DNA from: Odontesthes bonariensis
Taxonomy: Eukaryota > Chordata > Actinopteri > Atheriniformes > Atherinopsidae
Length of the DNA stretch: 64,000 nucleotides
Assembly (NCBI RefSeq): GCF_027942865.1
Contig: NC_134509.1
Location: 16,084,017 to 16,148,016 of the forward strand
Direction: 5' to 3'
A model generated the notes under the pieces. The model saw only the letters and a list, made by a program, of their open reading frames with translations, was not told where the DNA came from and did no database searches. Position 1 is the stretch's first letter. The number at the start of each line of letters is the position of its first letter. Shown here in pieces: positions 25,001-39,100 of this stretch. The translations under genes were made by a program, and so were the position numbers.

Positions 25001-28000
25001 ACAGACTGATAATGATCGAAATCAGGATTTTCACTTAAAATTTTCTATCACTGAGATTTTCACAGCTTGATATTACTCATTAGTCATAAACCATTCTAAT
25101 TTGCCAATATATATCCTCCGTTAAATTACACTGTCATCATTTGCTTTTGGCTTTGGGTTTTGAACAAAAAAAGCAGTCTTGCTGTTATTTGTTTGGACGA
25201 TTAGAACGGGACTCACCAGCTTGTCGGCTTGATCCTCCAGATCAGAACAGAAGGACAACAGATCAACAACAGTCACTCCCTTATTTATCTTTAAGAAAAA
25301 AAAGACAAAGGAAAGAATATTTCTTTAGAAGTCATTGCTACAAAGACAGAAGCCTTTGCGTTTATAAATGAAAAGAGAATAGCAGGAAAGCACAGAAGGA
25401 ATAATATTCATTTGATCTTTGTTTAGTTTATTACTACCACCTTTAAACCAAGAGCTGCATACAAAGAAAACAGCTGAAGATCGTGAAAGTAAAATTAAGT
25501 TTTGGAAGCTTGGCCTGATCTTAACCAAAAGATTCCCCAAAAAAGTACTTATTATTTTCATTATTTTTGCCTCCACATGAGGGAGCCATACAGCAGGGAC
25601 ACATACACACTGCTGCACATCCAAACAGGTTACCTCAGCCAGATAATCTGGATAGTCGATTTGTCCAATTCCAGAGTTGGCAAAGTTCATGAGGTTGTCT
25701 CTGCCTGCCTGCTCCAGCAGTGTGATGTCCGTCAGGTCCACCTGCACGCCGTCAAGCACTTTGGCCAAATCCCTGTTGTACTGTTATAAAACACACACAA
25801 AAAAAACCTCACAAGTTACCAAGTCGTCATCCATGTTCCTCCATTGATATATCGGCAAGAGAGCTATAAAGCGAAGTGAAACTCACCACAGTTCTGTTGA
25901 GGAAGGAGTTAATGTTGAACATGGTCTCAAGCTGCAAAGCGTGGTACAGACCGTTGTTATTGTGGCAATCCCTGTCAGACAAATGCAAAAGATCAAACAC
26001 AGAGTCTAAAACAAACTAAATCTGGTTTAATAAATAAGCTCCTTCAAAAAAAGTACCTGTACATGCTGCCCAATGTCAAGTCTATATTTGGATTCTGAAA
26101 CAGCATCCCAGGAAGGAAGTTCTTCTTTTCAGGATGAACCAGGTATGGTGTGTCTATGATCTGCATATATACAAACACACCACACGTGTACGTTCATTAG
26201 CACCGAGCAACAGTTCAGTCCAACATGAAATAATAATAGTCCATAGATACATTTCTTTAAGATTACAGACTGATCTGAGAGGCAGAGCGGGGAAGTACCT
26301 TGTATAGCTGTCTGTTAGCCAGAGGTTCGCATATCAGCTTCTCCACGTTGCCACCAACAACAAACAGGGTGGTAACGATGCCCATCAGCACCCATGCAAA
26401 GATAAACGAGAAGCCCACCCCACTGAAAAAGCAAGAGATGTTGTCCAACATCACACAGAAATGTCAGAAACTTTTTAGTTTGCTGCCATATTTGATCTAT
26501 TACAACAAACTGCTTCATGAGTTTTTGAGTTTCTACATCAGTCTAATCGCACATCAGGATGTGCTGCACTGCAGGATGTTCATTACCCAGAGAAGCATCA
26601 GCTTTATACTGTGTTCTTTATTGATCTTGTGTGAACAAGATGGGAGAAAAAAATATTCCTTCGAAACTTCAGAGGTCGGTTAAAATAAAAAATGATCAGT
26701 TACAATATTTTCTTTAAAATGTATATCAATTACTTACTAAATTTACTAATTGCCAATTCACTTCATTGCAACAGTTATAATCAAATCTTAGCCCCTTGAA
26801 TTAAACACACATTTGGTTTTCTGAAATATATCTTTAACTTCCTGAATCCCATTTATCTCTGCATTTCACATTTCACTACACAGCCCTTCTATTAAGTAAA
26901 CAGACATTTCTGCTAGCAGATGAAAACATATCAAAGCCCCTGTGTAGCTCCAATCCATTCAGGTAAGTCATCACAACTAGGGATGACTCCTGAAAATTGG
27001 TAATAATCTTATTTACATAAATTGGTACTGGAGTGGTTCCAGACTATAGAGTATTGATCAACTAAGGGACAGATTTTGGCACTCTTAGATTGATGTTATA
27101 TAACTTCATCCTACTCAGCTGCTGATGACAAAACTGCATTGGATGAAAATATTTAATTTACAAGCGTTAACAGGGTGGGTTAATACCACCGAGCACAAGC
27201 TAAATACAGAAAAATGCATAAGAAGTTGTTGCCTGCCTGAGAGTAACCTAAAAAAGCCTCACAAAGGCGCTTTTTTTTTTTGTTACAATAATTTCAATGC
27301 CACAAACAACATTTTTAGAAAAAGACGCATATGTCAGAAACTCACTTGCTCAAAGTTATACAGAGTAGTATCAATGAGAGTATCATGCAGCATCTATCAG
27401 TGTTAATAAGCAGCTTCGTTAATTGATATGCATCCCTAATCACTACCAGGATGCAAGTACGCCCGACAGCTTTTTAAAAAAACGATGGCCAGAAATGGCA
27501 ATATTAAGATTGGGCAGGAGCCATTTTAAAGTCGGCTCTGAGAAAAGTCCACTGTGTGTTCAGTTACTGAGCTGCAGTGTTGTTAAGGCAACTCACGCCA
27601 TCAGCAGGTTTCCTCCAGTGTTTGAAAGGCAGCCGCGGGTTGTGGGGGTAGCTTGCTTGTCATAGCCGCAGCTGCCGCAAAGCAGGCCGAGGATGTTGAA
27701 GGCCAGGACCAGGACGACTATGCAGAGCACTGCCACGCAGACAATCCACCTGCAGTACACACACACACAAACATTTCTCACTTAAATGAACCATTACTTC
27801 CGTCAGTTCCCTGAGAACTTATCCTGTCTCAAAACTTCACAGGTTAATGAAAGGATTAATGACCAGCTTTGTGACCGCTTCAGAAATCAAAGTACATATA
27901 GCTGAACAAAACAGCCATGCTTGAAGGCAGAGTTAAAACCAGACAGCGTTTCTAAATTCACACAGACACAAGCACTCACCTGTAGAAATCCATTTGGTCA

Positions 28001-31000
28001 ATCTGTGGGTAAAAGGACTCAATTGCCTTGTGTCTTTCATTGAGGAAGATGGTGAAATTGACTAGAGAGGGTTCAATTGGAAACATCTTGGAGAAGGCGG
28101 TGATCTCAATGCCAATCTTATCCAGCATACCTTTTACTCCTGCACACAAATAACAAATAAAGGCACAAATAAGTTACTTCATCACTACAAATGGGAATTG
28201 TTGATCTAAATCGAAGGATCTGAATAGGACTTACGAGGCAGAGCTGAGTTTCATCATACACAAGTGACAGTGACAGTGAGAGAAGAAAGAGTGTCAACAG
28301 TCAAGAATCATTCTGATCTCATCTACAAAGCAGAATTGGTTTGACCAAATACAGATCAAATACAACACGTGTACTTGAGTACCTGTGACAATGTTTTTGG
28401 TCTGATCTTTAACCAGTCGCGGTGTGTCATTAAAGGATGCATAACCCTGCAGGGTGAAGTAAAGAGAGAAAAGAGCTTCATATGGATGATGAAACATAAA
28501 GATTTAGGATGAACAGCACGACGATTATAAAGACAGATACTCACCTTCTGAACAATGTTGCTGAGATCTATTCTCAGAACAGTATTGACATTTTGCAGTG
28601 CGTGATTAACATCAGGAAGCTGACACAAAGGAGAGACAAAAACAGTGGAAATGAGTCAGTTGGAGATACTGGCCAAAACTAAAGGCCTTGTCTCCATTCA
28701 TTTTTATGAGTTGACTCCCTGTTTTAAAACCTCTTGGATGCTTTCATATAGTTTGTTGATACCTTGGAGAAGTCGGCGTTGATTCCAAGCTGGGGCAACG
28801 TGGACCGGATGGTGTTACAGGTCTGCGACACGGCTCCGTTAGTGCAGGCGGGGTCGGATAGGGTGTTGGACAGAGAGGCACGCTCCCCTGACAGACTGGC
28901 CTGAAGTTTCCCCACCCCCTCCTGAAGAATCTCTAGTGAAGTACTGATGTTCTCCAGGGCCTCTTTGGTCTCCCGCATGGCTAAAGGCAATAGAGGAACG
29001 TTGAAACTGAATCAAAAGTTTTTTTCATCAAAAGTTATTTTCGGAGCGTTGTTTTCTATTGTCAGATTATTTACACATTTATATGCAACCAAAAAAAGAT
29101 AAAGACACCGATTACACTGACAAAATCTACAACCAATAGAGGAATACCACAAAAAAAAGTCTGTTTTAAAGGTGACTGGTTCAGGATAAACAATGGTTTC
29201 TAACACTTCCAACAGTTTCTAACACTTTCACAAACACAAGTCACAAGCACAATACTGACTCCAGATCAGCTCTGTTTACCTTTGATTGCACTCTCAATTT
29301 TTGCTTTAGAAAAAAAAAGAAATGTAAGTAAATCATGAAAAAAAAGTAAAAAGGCTTTTACCTCCAAAAAAACATTACGATTTTCTGGTCATAAACTCAC
29401 AAAAGGCTGCAGGTAAAGGATGATTATTAACAGCTTGTCAACTGTGTCCCACTCATTTGTTTCTGTGCTGCAAAATCAGTGTTTAAAAAAAAAAAAAAAC
29501 TTTTAATTATGTGTGTGTGATTCAGTTCTTAAAATACAGAACAATTTCATTTTATTTGACCTGTGTAGAGTCTTCTGATCCTCTGAGATTCTCTTTGTGT
29601 GTTTGTGTGGAACAAATGATAAACAATAACCTTTAAAATGAATTATTCTTGAATTTGTGGATGTGTTGACAGAAAAAAAGAGTCTCATTTTATTCTATTT
29701 TTTTATGGACCTCAATGTTTCGGTTATGTGGCCTCGGTAGGAGATCATGCTAAAATCTAAAGTGGAGAATGTGTTACCTCCTGCCATACGCAGGGCAGCG
29801 TCCAGGGCAGGGACCACCTCTTTCTCTAGATGACTGTGGATCCTACCGCCCAGCAAAGGTCCAATGTCTGAAAGACAACACAGCCAATCAGGTAGTTTAA
29901 AAAGAGCAAACAGAGAAAGTACACAAATACAGTATGTAAACAGACTGGGTTCACGCTTACTGTCGAGGTCTGACAGGACTTTGTTCTTGGCTGTGGTGTA
30001 CTGGGCTGTCAGGTATTCAATTTGCTGCAACAGGACACGCATTAGACACCAACATTAGAAACTATCTTTGGATGTATGTTTAAAATGGAACTGTTTGTGT
30101 GTGAAAACATACCGCAGGGGTGTTGTTAGCAAATGTCTTCAGGTCTCTCATGTTTGTATTAATGAGTCGCCGAGTGCTTTTGATCTGAGAGCTGATATTA
30201 TGATTGGCAGCGTGGGCGACTAATGCTCCCAGACTGAAACACACATAAGAGTTCTGATTAGTAGAAACAAGAGATGTAGTGACCTGAGTTCACCAGCAAA
30301 GGGCAGCATGGTTAAGTTGAGTGGGTTTCTACTGTGTGGGGCTTCAACTGCCATTCAGTAAGGACTCCCATGTGTCTAATAACCAGGATAATTTTATATA
30401 CAATTACTGAAACAGCAAACTAAAACATTAAAGGATCATATGGTAAAGATAATGCTGTGACGATTCACGGACAAGGTCTGGGCTTTGCTTTTACGTTGGC
30501 TGAAATCTATGAAACACTGAGGCAAGAAATATTCTGTCTTTATTTTATCTTTTAAATTCTTGGCCTCTATTACAACATAAGCCCCAAACAAGACTCAAAC
30601 TCGAGATGAAAACCGACAAAGAAACAGAAAATGAGAAGGGGAAATGCACCATGAGAGAGAATCATGATAGAACCTGATCAGAAAATATTTCTGTATCCTG
30701 CTAGGCAGTGACTTATGAGTGCATTTGTGTGTGCATGACCAGGCATGTTTGTGATGTGAAAGGACTCATTCAGACAGACTCTTCCAGTCAGCCAACTGGT
30801 ATCAGTAACACCTAACTGCCCTGCACAGTTTGGATCTTATTTCTGTCCTGCTGCCTCCTCCTCGTGAAGGATTAACCTGTCTGCATGCCCTCTGGCCTTG
30901 CAGGGCGGTTCAATTGATTCATCGTCCTAACTGGCTTTGTCACCTGCACCTTTGAAAGTGTGGGCATGAGGCACGCCAGGTCAACCCACAGGGCATTTCA

Positions 31001-34000
31001 CCACTCTTTCGTGCACCACGCTCAACTGTTGTTATTCTTCCGAGAGATTATTTACTTTTATTATAAAAAGTAAAACTCTTATTTTTCTCAACTTGTGTTC
31101 AGTCTCCATTTTGACAGTTGAAGCCCAACAAACAAATAAAGTTGTAACAAAGTCTTTATCATTGCACACTGATAACTGTAACTTATCTAAAGTAAATTGT
31201 GGCTCCAACAATTATAATACAGTACAGCTGTGTTATGAAAAGTGTTTAAATTTTCACACGTATTAAAAGCAATTTACCACACTATGGTGTAACTCTCTCC
31301 CCAAAATAACCACAAAATGCCCGACCAAACAAAACAGAAGCCTCGGGTTGAACTCTAACCAGCATCGTTTTAACCCTTGAGGCTCAGGTTAGCATATCAG
31401 GGTTGGTGCAAATTCAGAAAGCAGGACTTCGCTATGCTCAGTGTCAGTTGTTGTATACTTGCAGCATATCTAAAAGTATAGCAAGCTGACATTTATCTTG
31501 ATGGGTTTGTTTTTTTCAGAGCACATAATGTAGGAGCCAAACACTCATTACAATTGGAACTCATATAGAAGATCAATCAAAAATTACGTCAAAGACTGAA
31601 ACGAAGAGGATGACTCACATGATAAAGATGGTGGTGGCGATGAGCGAGGCGGTGAAGAAACCTCGGTGACAGTCTGCGTTTTTCCTCTGCCTCTGATGCA
31701 TCTCCCCTCCGCAGTTGTCACAGCATCGACACACGCAGAAACACATGGCGATGATCGGGGTGAGGACCACAAACATGATACCGATGGTTGTGCATATAAA
31801 GAATCCGGCCTCGTAGTGGATCCACTGCACGAGAAGAGCGTTCATGCAATCATTAGTCCATTCTTCAACCTCACATAGACATTTTGGCAGCTTTGTATTC
31901 AGCGTCAGTGAAATTCAAAACATGAGGGGTTTACCTGCAGGAACAGGACGATGTTTTCTGGCTGAAACACCAAATCAACAGCAAACACAAAGCCGTGACA
32001 TGGGAAAGACAAAGTCAAACAAAATAGGGTTAGTGTAAGCGTTTAGTGTTTTTATAAACTTGAAGACAAAAGATTAGGAGGGATGGTGCAAATACTCATT
32101 ACTCGTTCAAACAAGGATCTAAATGAGACAGTTAGGCTTTGAAATTCTTGTCAATGTAACCTCTGGCACACTTACATGGTGAATTATCAAGACGTTTACA
32201 TTAACACAATCTTTCAAGCAAATGCTCATGGTACGACATGGTAATTCTTTAGAATAGTGGGACTTCAATGAAACATACCTTTTGCCATTCTTCTACTTTA
32301 ATTCCTCCCATATTTTGCTGAATGACTTTCACGATGAGATCTGGAAAAAGTATATAAATGAATGCAGATAAGTGCTTAGATACACACAGATGTTTATTTC
32401 TTAAGGTGCTGTCCAGCAAAGTAATAACAAGCAGTGGTTTGTAGGCAGTTCAGCTGGATGAGAGGGATGATGAGCAAGAAACATGGAGTGAGAAACATCC
32501 ATTTATCTGTTCACAAGCAAACTACACAGATTACATGGAATCATTTTTTAATATCCGAGGACAGTATTGTGATGTCATTTCCTCGTACATTCAGCAGCTG
32601 TGTGTTTCACAGGAGCTGTTTTAACTGCCTGTAGTTTGCCAATGAGGACTTCAGTCCAGCTGTCTGTATGTTTATGGAATATAGGTCAGCCAACATTAAG
32701 CCTACCTGCACGGTGACTCACCCAGACTGTTACTCAGCAGGTAAACACAGATTCCTTTACATGTACGCTTCCATTTGCACTTGCTAACAGTCTTAAAATG
32801 ACATGTATGTGTCTTTGTCGGCAATTACACTGATTGCAGGACCACTTTTAAGCCTCCTCAGTTTCAAAATGAAAATGAAAACGTTTCTATACATTCACAA
32901 ATACACCTGATGTGACCATTTAGCTCTTTTTGCTTGATGTTGAACAGACAATTTGGACTTTTTGTCTCCACCATTATTAGCTTGTTAGATCTCCAACATG
33001 AAAACTAATGAATGAAAGGTATAGTAGAGGTGTGAGCGTGAGCGCAGAAAAACAGAAAAAAAAAAACTTTCCTCAAAAAATGCAATATTGTCTCATCGGA
33101 AGTTTCTAGAGGGTGCAATTGAACACAACGAGCAGATGGAGGACAGTTTAGTACGTGAATGCTGACACAGCTGCCACACACAAAGACACACACACACGAC
33201 CATGTTTCAATCACATCAGAGGACATTGCGTTGACTTGCAGTAATTCCCCGGGCACTCTCCCGAACCTCAACCACTCTTTGCCTGACATAAACCCTCACC
33301 CTAATGTCAACCTACACCCAAACATATGCCTGTTTAAACCAAGTTTTCCCCTCCCTGATATACATTAATGAGACATCTACGAGTTCCCTTATTGTGGATG
33401 CATGCACACGCACACTGAAAACAGCTGAAATCTGAGTTTGTGTCGCATTGATGCTTAAAAATACTGAAAAATAATTCAATTTACTCCTCAAATAACTGAT
33501 CATTTCAAGTGACACCAAAGATCAACTCACGTAGGGTAAAAAATCATCTTAAAATAGCAAATTCTCGTTTCATATCTATTGCTTAAATCCATATCATTTA
33601 TACAGTACTTTGGTTATCGAGGCTGTCTTTAGATGAGCTATAGAAATATGCTTTGACTTGACTTTGTTGTAATAAGCTTCTCTGTGGAGTAAAAGGAAAA
33701 AGGAACAGTGATTCGGGGTATCTTTCACCACCATATGGTTAATCCTCTCATTATCATCCTCGTCTCATGGTGGGAACTGACCACTTTGCTTTTCCCTGAT
33801 TGTTACATCTGTTTAGAAATATTTAAAAAAAAATAGGCTGGCCTGGAGAATTGCCACACTGTGAGAGGGTGAAGGCATCTATCTCAGCAGCTTAGTATGC
33901 AGATAAAGCATATGAGCACATCTGAGTTGTGTCAATGCCACCTGTTGTTGCTCAGCTACTTAGTTAGCATTAGCCACTGAGGGCAGTTAAGCTTAGACAG

Positions 34001-36055
34001 CTTAGTTCAGTGACCCAGTATAAGAGGTAACCACTGCGGAGGAAGAGAAAAGAGGGGATAAACAACCATCAGAATTAGACCTGAAAGGATGAACGGAGCA
34101 CAATGAACTCGTGTCTACCGCAGCGGGGCTTTTGTCTTTTAAATCTACACATACATATTTTTATGCACGGAAGATGTGACCTTTCTATCTCTTCACTGTT
34201 TGATGAGTTTCAGCTCTTTTATCGAAATCTCAATCTGACCTACATGCGCTTTGTTTGGTTAAATAAGGGAAGCAAAGTGAAATTGTGAGAGTGAATGGGC
34301 ACATAGGTTCACATAAGCCATCATGAAGCTACGCACTGTTGTGATGAATAAATTAGAACCTAAAACCTTCTTACTGTAATGTGTAAATATAGGCTAACAC
34401 AATCCTCCACTCTGATGAACTGTTCTGAGAGATTAATGGTAGGTGTGGACAAAGCCTTACGCGACCCGATGACCATCTCTGCTGCTTTTGACATGGAAAA
34501 CCTGAGTCTGTGCAAAGTACAGAAACACCAGCCCACCACATATTACAAAAACAAGCTGGTTTAGAGGAGACATCTAAATGCATGGACCCATCAATATGTT
34601 TAAAAGTAGAATCTGAGGCCGTAGTAGTCAATTTCTACTTAATATTCTTTTTGTGTTGCAACTAAAATGAAAACAACTGGTACAATTGATGCTTTTACAT
34701 AAATATTAGGAATACTTTTTTTTCATCCTTTTTTTTTTATAGCCATTCTGTTGCATTTTAAGCTAGTCAATTATTAAAATGCTTGTTCAATGAAAAATCT
34801 ATAATAAGTGTGAGGGTTAAACAAACGTTTACAAGTTCAGGAACAGTTTTTTTTCCTTCTAGCAATTTGTAACATAAGCAAGGAAACACACAAAGAACAC
34901 TGTCATCCACCCATACTGCTATATGCAATACACAATTTCTATTATTAATTCTCAAATATTATCCGACTGCTCATATTCTGTGTCCTGTTTTGGTGAACAT
35001 ACTCTGTATTTATGGCAACTTTGTTTTCGTTGTATGGACTTACAATGGCAATAAAGACCGTTCTCAGTCAGACTGTAATGACCAGAGTACAAGTAGCACG
35101 TTGGTCAGTGTCCGTGCAGCTGATAGCAAAAACGGGAACAGAAGTTATGTAAGGAAAAGTATTTAAGAATGTTTGGGAGGACGGGGTGACTGGTGGTCGT
35201 GTAGAAGCTAATAGGAGAGCAAAGAAAAGTTTTAAAAAGCTAACATTTGAGTCCCAACCATTTCTTTCTCCCTTTTTTTCCTTTTGCACCCCTCAGATTT
35301 ATCATGAAACTCCACCATCATGGAGCCCAATTCTGGGAATGTCTGTGGAATACCACGCAGACGCTGTTAGATTTTGGCTCAAAAATCAAAGTTTCTGGGG
35401 TTACTTTACTACAATACTTATCGAATATTGTGTGTGACATCAGATGTGCCTAAACACAGCTATGCTGAACTAAAATTACTCTAAATATTGCTTACTGTGC
35501 CATATGTTGTACTAGGTGTTAGGCAACGCTATAAGTTGAAGATTTTAATGCAGCGGGAGCAAAAGACAAAAAATGACACAGCCCACTGTGAGCTGACACA
35601 AAGAAAACTAAGAGGATTGTGTTTAATGTCTATTTACTCTTTCTTGACTCGACACTTCTACGGCAGTCAGTCTAATGATGATTTCATCAGTCTGTCATTT
35701 CTTTGATTACCGTCTTGATTGCTTGAAATTTGTAAAAAAACAATTCTCCACGACCCAAACTGACAAATAACAATTAAGCAATTATCAGAACTGTCTCTCT
35801 TTATTTTAAGTTACATAACTAATCCGTTTATTAACTATGAGACAAAGCTCAAGCTGCCATCTTAAGTAGAAATACTGTAATTACTCTTTACTTGGAAAAA
35901 AAAAACTAAAAAAAACGCAAGCTTTTTCAGTGTGTTTTAAATCACTGACTTCCTGATAAACAACATGTCCACAACCGACCACAGTAATTAAGGCAAACAG
36001 ACAGACACATGGATATGACCCACTTTGTGTGTGTACACGCACAAAGTGGTTACAT

Positions 36056-36113
<58 letters not shown>

Positions 36114-39100
36114 CTATGCCATCTGTAGCAATGGTAGCTGCCCAGTGTTAGCATTAGCCCTGTGGATGCTAATCCTCTAATCCACCCTGTGTGTGCATCA
36201 ATGGGATAAGACACTGCCTCCTCACTGAGGGAAACCATCCAAAATGCCTTTTCACAGCAAAAGCAGAGAAGTTGTCTGCCAACATTCAGTGATATCTTTC
36301 TGAGCAGCAACTTTCACATTTTTCAGACTGTAACTATCTGACTGAAACCTAAAAAAAAAACCTAACTGCTCTGACACAAACCGCTACATCAATATCCATT
36401 CGCCTTTGTTTCTGGCTCAACCAAAACCCTAATGTAGCTCTGTCCTGAAGGCCCCCCCCCCCCCCGAAACAACAGGGACCTAATCCAAACTGAAACCCAT
36501 GCACTGCCGGTCTTACCACAGAAAACAAAGGTGCAGCAGCATTCAAAGACATTTGCACAATTTCTAGTGTACTTGTAGCCCACAACCTTCGCTGTGTCAA
36601 TGCTATGATTCTTCTTAACAATGAGTTCAGTGGAGAAGAAACTAAAAAACGTATAGAACAGTGAACCGACCTGCAAGCTGTGAGTGTGGATGCTGCAAAG
36701 TTCAAACTTAATGCTCTATAGCCTTTTAGTACAGTTTAATGTAACTTGCCTGAGATGCAGAATGGCAACATTTCTCTCAGGTAATCATCTTTTTCAAATA
36801 TCTAAGATCAAGATCAAGATTAAGATCAGATTTATTGGTCATGCATACATGCATACACACGAAATTTGTCCTCCGCTTTTAACCCATCCAGGTTGGCACA
36901 TACACTGTTGACACATACATGCACATGCACAGGGTCACACACTCAGAGACAGAGGCCAACCTGGAGCGGCGGGCTTCTGGTTATTGGACGACTGACTCTA
37001 ACCACTGAGCCACGGCCGCCCATCTACTCAAGTGATTACAGTTAATTAATATAATTACAATTATATACACAGTTATCATAATAAATAATAATTTTATAAA
37101 TACAATTAATATCTAAGACTAATAATAGAAAACATAAATGTGAGCATCGTCTCTTAAATAAATAAGTGCACAGGTAAATATCACTTATGGTGCCACTGTG
37201 CCTAACATGTTTTAAGCTTTAAAAGGGAAATCAATTGATATTTCATAATTATGAACAGCTTAAAGGTACAAAGTCCAGCAACATCAGTCACATTTAATTC
37301 TAATTCTCTCAAAGTATTATAATGATACTCTCCAATCTCCTCCAGTTCAGACGGTGTCATCGTTAGTTAACGAAATGGCTGCTTCAAGCACAAAAAAAAT
37401 ATGGAGACAATGGGCAAGACCAGTTATTAAAACATGTTCTGCTGTTATTCGTGGGCACACAGCTTCTGTCATCTGCTTTCTCTGTCAGAGTTTCACAGGT
37501 ACACATTCTTTTCAACTGCTCTTCTGTGAAGACTCAACTCTACTCTGACTGGATCAGATCCTGGCATCTTTGTCCAGCCCTCAGCATCTTGTATACCTGT
37601 ACATCTGGCTGTTCATTAGAGTAATGAGTCTGTCAACCTACAGGGTCATCTGGCATGCTGATGCTCCGTGTACACCAAGAGCGACCTACGCTACCTGGTA
37701 GTATCATTTTTATGGTTAAAAGAGCAGAGCAAGCCGACATGCAGGGTTTGTAACCTCTACTACTTTAGAAACACAGGTGTTAAAGTATGAAAGCAGATAA
37801 TATAGAAGAGAGGGTATGAAAATGTAACTGTACCCAAAATTACAAATAAATATGTAGAACTTAGAACGCCACTGCATGTTATCAATGTTCAACACAAAGA
37901 TGAACTGGGGCAGTAACGGATGAAGATGAAAGAATTACACTCTATTAACTTATTAATATTAACTTTCTCATTTCCTAATGCCAGCCTTCCAGATACCAGC
38001 GCTGTGTTAAGATCAGCAGCTCGCTTTGCCACAGATTTAGCATCCACTGAATTCACAGCGGTTTTGGTTTTGTCCCTTTTGCTGACCCAGCGTTTGGTCG
38101 GTCTTTTCAGGGCAGCTGTAGAAACGTAGAGATGCGGCATATTTTCACATCTGTGGACATGAATGTTTTGCTTTACAGTAATGAAAACACACCACACACC
38201 TCTTGTTTTCAGACGATTTTGCAAAATTGAAAACACGGATTTTCATATCGTGTCACATTTCTGCAAATAGATTCCCCTAAACGTTACGTACGGCAACGGA
38301 TCCTGAAAATAATCCTGCTTCAATTCTTTCTATGACCTTTTAGTGAAGTTTATAATTAACAACAACATTGCATTACCTCACCAGAGATAAGAGTGGATGT
38401 ATCCAACACAGAAAGATCACGTATAACTTTGGCTGGTAGTCTATGCTTAGATGGAGATCTTTTTTGATCTACAAGCCTCCTTGGCAGATGAGTCTAAAGG
38501 CCTATTTTGGACACTGAGGATTTGTATAATAAGAGCATCCTCCTGCTCAGGTTTGATGTAGTCAGCAATTTGTCCAGTGTCCACATATTTTTCCATTTAA
38601 ATCTGTTACAGTGTTTACTTCAGTGGCGAACAGTGTATCTATAAATCTGTATTGCTCAAATGTAATATTACCGTAGAGAATGTAAAAAAAAATGTAATAA
38701 GAATGTAAATATCCTGGAAGTGGTTTGATATTTTTTCCATTAGGATACACCGACAGAGTTACTGGCATACGTTAAAATGATTTTTTTGTAAAAATTAATT
38801 CAACTCTTCTGGGGCTTTGGAGAAAAATAACATCATCGAGATCCACACAGGAATTTTTTATTCAATCTTAAGGATGGTGCTTATGCTTCATTCCTAAAGT
38901 TATTGATACAAGCCAACAGCTTTTAAAAGCTTTGTTTTGACTCTGGCGCTATCACCTATGTATGAGCTTGTTTACTTGTTAATGGCTCAGAGGACCTCAG
39001 GTAGTAACAAGACTGACCTGGCACGTTCTTTAAGAAGTGTTAAACAGTATGACAGCAATGAGTGATAATGGGGCCTGTGTGTTTGATGCGTGTGTGCGAC

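Noticed and set aside
34960-35070. Possible gene 3' end or LINE tail with an AATAAAG motif in prom1 intron 1
   Set aside because: The segment resembles a fish LINE 3' end only weakly and lacks a tail repeat or target duplication, so it was not called.
36452-36465. Homopolymer runs (C14 at 36452, C16 at 40805, G14 at 15152) as functional G-quadruplex elements
   Set aside because: They are single unbroken runs in introns or intergenic DNA without the multi-tract layout of a regulatory quadruplex; they are more useful as warnings of possible assembly error.
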